The notes below the pieces were generated by a model. The model was not told the DNA's origin. It ran no database searches and worked only from the letters and a program-made list of their open reading frames with translations. Shown here in pieces: positions 60,877-64,000 of a stretch of DNA of 64,000 bases. Position 1 is the stretch's first letter, and the number at the start of each line of letters is the position of its first letter. Origin of the DNA: Buxus sempervirens (taxonomy: Eukaryota; Streptophyta; Magnoliopsida; Buxales; Buxaceae); contig OX387194.1 in NCBI GenBank assembly GCA_947561395.2, positions 27,414,036 through 27,478,035 on the forward strand, written 5' to 3'. The position numbers and the translations under genes are program-made.

Positions 60877-60966
60877 CTGCATATTGTTCAAACCCTGCAA
60901 GATTTGGTTCACACATCTTGCATAGTTACTGCAAGACAAGCCTCTTGGGAGAGGAAGAAGACATGC
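60877..60966 (-). pseudogene. PRMT5: PRMT5 exon B (ACLLPLPRG...)
   Basis: 30 codons between acceptor ATTACAG and donor GTTACT, encoding [24 protein letters not shown] and ending NNMQ. Follows exon A in phase. Intact. Confidence 0.92.
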
Positions 60967-60981
60967 CTGTAATTTATTTTG

Positions 60982-61575
60982 CAAAAATTTTTAATAAGCA
61001 CAAAGCAAAGCATTAACAATGTTATATCTTTGCAATTGCAACCGTTAATAGCAAATGCTGAAACAGAGGTTAAAAAAAACTTTAAAAAACAAAAAGGAGA
61101 AAAAAAAAACTATTAATGTGTATCCAATGTGGTTGCCTTTCATTAAAACAAAATGCTTCATATGCACCGAGGAAAAAATAATGTAGTATAAAAAGGATGA
61201 AGGCACTAGGTCTAGGAAAACAAGTTCATCAATTAGACAGTACCTAGCTGAAGTTTTTGACACTAACATATTCTAAAGCGAATGGCTATACAAAAGGCAT
61301 TAATTTAATTGCTTTCTTTTTTTTTTCTTCTTCTTCTTTTTGTGTGTGTGCTTTTAATTTTATCCTATCATTTAGACTACTACGCAGCTATCACCATCAA
61401 TTAACACTGGAAACAAGACAATCAAAAACAGAATCATTAATTTCTCATGGTACATTGGTACTTAATACATCTGGGAAGAGTCTATAATAGGACGCTTCAG
61501 GAAATTCTGCACAAGCGATTTACATTTTATAACTTAGAAAAAGGCTTAACTGGAAAGCATGAAAATGATAAAGAC
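60982..61575. other. PRMT5 intron between exons A and B
   Basis: AT-rich with pyrimidine tract near 61315-61345. No other feature. Confidence 0.6.
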
Positions 61576-61685
61576 CTGTAAAGATAGATGAGAAGCCCAT
61601 ACAATTTCTCGCTTCAGGATAATTTCTGAATCCATTCGAAGCACTACATCTTCTGAATCCAAGTCAATCCATGAGCTGATTTTTC
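61576..61685 (-). pseudogene. PRMT5: PRMT5 exon A ([13 protein letters not shown]...)
   Basis: Acceptor TTGTCCAG, 110 bp, donor GTCTTT. Encodes [17 protein letters not shown] and WASHLSLQ, corresponding to plant PRMT5 around residues 85-125 of the TIM-barrel N-terminal domain. The frame is open. Confidence 0.9.
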
Positions 61686-62289
61686 CTGGACAAGATGGAG
61701 ACAGAAATGTTAAGGAAGTTTCGAGAAGCTGCAATGCCCAACAGACCACCAAAAATGAAACAGAATTAGCTGGACATAAAGCTCCCACCAAGTTGAAACA
61801 CATCCAAATGATGAGGGCCATAGAAATTTTATGGTAAATTTGCACAAATATCTGGACTTTAAAGATCACAAAGAATATAAAATTAAAGATTCAGCATCAG
61901 CAAACAGACATGATACTAGCCAGTAAATAGGACTGTTAACATACACAGTTCACCTTTATGCCATTATAAAACTAGAAGAAGGAGCCAATTTCTTCATCCA
62001 TTTTGTTGTAATAGTACCCATTTGTTAGAATCCATGCATCCTATCATGTACTTTGTTTTCTCCACATTTCCATTTTCTAATATAAGCCCTTATTTATCAA
62101 ATGCTTGCAATTGGATCTACATTCTCTTCAAGAATGTGCTGCGATGCTACAGCACGTACAAAAGTTTCAGCCAGTGACTGTTATGCCACAGAAATTCTGC
62201 ATGTGACCATAGGTTTCATTGTTCCAGCACAAAACCCACCAGATTTCAGTGAAGGGTTCAAAAACACCCAGAAAAAAAAACTAATTATT

Positions 62290-62975
62290 CTCTTCTAAAT
62301 GTTGACAAACTAATCTTATAATTCAAATCAATCTTTAAGCATCCATCACTCTCCTAACTCAACTAAAGCTCAAAACATTAATTTAAGGACACATTTTACT
62401 AATATAAGTAGGAAAAAAATAATTCTTCTAAAAAATCTCATAAACGTATATATCCATAAATTTTTTGTTTACCCGTACTAGAATCTTAGTTTAAGTGAAA
62501 CAGTAAATATTACTATAAGCACATATTTTACTCATATAAGAAAGGGAGAAAAAGAAGAAAGAATGATTCTTCTATAAAATAAAATAAAAAAATCTCTCAA
62601 ATATATATAATCCGAATTCTTTAAATTTACTCCTTATTAGTCTCCTAATCAAATTCAATCTCTAAAGATTATTTCAATCACATATTTTTCTTTTGTAAAA
62701 AAAATTAAGAAAAGGAAAAATAATAGTTACTCCAAGAACGTAATCTTTATAGAAGTATATAATCCTAATCTTTTTTGTTTACCTTGTATTAGTCTCATAA
62801 TTCAACTGAAACTCCAAATCAATGAAAAGTTTTCTACAAATATATATTGCTATTTGTTTATGAGCCTCTTATTGGTATAATAATTCACCTCAAGCTCTAA
62901 GCATCATTTTAAACACATTTTTCCAGTAATAAAAAATAATTAAAGGGTGAAATGATTTTCAAGAACGTAAATTTT
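62290..62975. repeat. Degenerate tandem repeat, unit about 160-170 bp
   Basis: Recurring words ATTAGTCTC[CA]TAAT[TC]CAA, CACATATTTT[AT]CT and AAGAAAGAATGATTCTTCT-like blocks appear about four times between 62290 and 62975, heavily diverged. AT-rich, no coding content. It lies upstream of the first recognised PRMT5 exon. Confidence 0.5.
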
Positions 62976-63157
62976 TTTGGCAATTTTTTTTGTCTTTTTT
63001 CTAACTTCCAAAAATTTTATTCTTGACATAATTGCACAAAAACACAACAAAATGTAAGGCAATAGGCAAAATTTTTACAAAATGGCACAGCATACCCAAG
63101 GAGCGAACCTTGGTTACTATCTTCATATGGACGACCACACTTGACAAATTTTTAGAC

Positions 63158-64000
63158 AGTTTTTTTTTTTTTTTGATAGGTAAAAGGAGAATTGTATAAA
63201 TGATAGAAGTATAACTAGAGCCATAAGTACACCATAGTGTACCTATGTTACATAGGACTAGGAACAAACAGCATTCCAAGGACACATTTCATTGCATCTT
63301 CACCTACTCACACCCCACTCCCCCTTCCTCTTAGAATTACGGATTCCACCCAATCTGCAGCACTTCTCTTGTCTATTCTGGAAACATCTGACTCATGGCA
63401 AAGTCCTGGAATTGTACATCAATCATCATACCATGGACTGCCAGCCAATCATACATGAGCCTGAGAACTTTTCTTTCTAAAATGGGCAAATGACGTTCCA
63501 TGCTCCTAAAGATTCTGTTGTTCCTTTCATCCCATAGTACCCAAATAATGGCTGCTGGAGTAACATTCCACAACCAGTTTTTCCGGCCTTTCCCTCTCAT
63601 TACGCCCCATGCCTGTAGCACCTTATCAAGTCTTTTCTCCTGGACCCACATCAGTCCGAACCTCGCAATAATTCTGCCCCAAAGATTGTTAGCTTCCTTA
63701 CAATGAATGAGAAGATGCTCAACTGATTCTTCTTCCTCTTTGCACATTATACACCTATTGGGCATCTGCCACCCTCTGCTCTTTAGGTGATTCACAGTTA
63801 GAATCTTATCTAATCTTGCTGCCCAGGTAAAGAAAGAAACTTTACTTGGAATGAATTTCGACCAAATAAGCTTCTGCTCCGGGAGTATTGATCCAATGGA
63901 GTTTAAGCATGAAAAAGCTTCCTTTACTGAGAATAGGCCTGCTTTTCCTTTTGTCCACACTCTTCCATCCTCCTCCCGGTCCCCCACCTGGGTGCTATAG
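63158..64000 (-). mobile_element. L1 LINE 3' end (ORF2 C-terminus), cut by the window edge
   Basis: Minus strand; the T-run at 63160-63174 is its poly-A tail. The open frame 63373-63987 encodes the zf-RVT C-terminal domain: VKEAFSCLNSI, KFIPSKVSFFTWAARLDKIL, RGWQMPNRCIMCKEEEESVE, then WVLWDERNNRIFR. The Cys-Cys-His pattern (CIMC...HLLIHC) is intact and the 205-codon frame is unbroken, so this copy is younger than the other L1s here. It is close to the L1 at 24998-29290 (RGWQIPNRCGICKEEES), the same subfamily. RT and endonuclease would lie beyond the right edge. Confidence 0.93.

Larger units (their letters stand above)
22297..61685 (-). pseudogene. PRMT5: PRMT5 (SKB1) locus, TE-dispersed and damaged
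   Basis: Type II protein arginine methyltransferase: makes symmetric dimethyl-arginine on histones and Sm/splicing proteins. Seventeen exon pieces in the correct order cover the plant protein from [13 protein letters not shown] to the C-terminal NGRSYWVGL stop; almost all boundaries have AG/GT sites. Motif I (VVGAGRGPL), the SAM-binding acidic loop ([10 protein letters not shown]) and the double-E loop ([15 protein letters not shown]) are all encoded. Damage: exon D is split by a 6.8 kb gypsy element; the roughly 90 codons between FNHSIQ and YQRAIC were not found; one base is missing in the exon at 32789-32856; the exon at 23764 has a frame slip and a TGA in HGFAGYFDA; some splice sites are degraded. 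Exon 1 (N-terminus) was not found and may be beyond the right edge. Introns hold L1s, solo LTRs and a MULE. An allele with assembly errors is possible, but the gypsy in an exon and the missing exons argue for a pseudogene. Confidence 0.88.

Noticed and set aside
1-64000. CRISPR array, bacterial operon, tRNA or rRNA genes
   Set aside because: The DNA is plant nuclear; no array of spaced short repeats and no cloverleaf or rRNA core sequence was recognised. The initiator-tRNA-like words are retrotransposon primer sites.

Overview
The window is gene-poor plant nuclear DNA. The evidence is a set of plant-type LTR retrotransposon lineages (Ty1/copia, Tat/Ogre-like and chromovirus Ty3/gypsy), a TRIM, plant L1 LINEs, a Mutator-like (MULE) element, a Helitron, a hAT MITE, and a plant PRMT5 gene with introns and plant-like protein sequence. 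The species cannot be named; a woody dicot or early-branching angiosperm with TE-swollen introns fits. No rRNA, tRNA or CRISPR feature was recognised.

Two host loci stand out. (1) An apparently intact single-exon gene on the minus strand (18821-19279) encodes OSTC, the DC2-type subunit of the ER oligosaccharyltransferase. Its short upstream region carries a perfect CCAAT-N9-CCACG ER-stress element and a TGACGTGG element, and a non-autonomous Helitron sits about 260 bp upstream of the ATG. (2) A PRMT5 (type II protein arginine methyltransferase) locus is spread over at least 39 kb of the minus strand (22297-61685). Seventeen exons were recognised by protein similarity and splice sites. One coding exon is split by a 6.8 kb gypsy element with its 5-bp target duplication, about 90 codons in the middle were not found, and several remaining exons carry frame or splice damage. 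It reads as a decaying PRMT5 copy.

Layout. 1-6.9 kb: minus-strand copia element (gag, start of pol, PBS, LTR) whose LTR is split by a 3.3 kb Tat-like LTR. 7.5-9.8 kb: rearranged chromovirus gag/pol remnants. 9.8-12.2 kb: large gypsy LTR. 12.5-15.7 kb: MITE with 10-bp TSD, another large LTR, and a 1.1 kb poly-A retroposon nested in it. 15.7-18.8 kb: quiet intergenic DNA with a 99-bp tandem duplication. 18.8-19.5 kb: OSTC and its control region. 19.5-21.8 kb: Helitron containing a probable solo LTR, which contains a 550-bp hAT MITE. 22.3-33 kb: 3' half of PRMT5 with a 5'-truncated L1 in an intron, itself split by a solo LTR. 34.7-35.4 kb: L1 fragment. 36.1-46.1 kb: a MULE in inverted-repeat form, arms about 1.8 kb, one arm holding a solo LTR and the centre holding a Tat-like LTR. 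47.7-53 kb: decayed L1s and a TRIM. 53.2-61.7 kb: 5' half of PRMT5 with the gypsy insertion. 63.2-64 kb: 3' end of another L1.

The most interesting features are the Mu-killer-like inverted MULE, the TE-dismantled PRMT5 locus, and the ER-stress control motifs of OSTC squeezed between its start codon and a Helitron.
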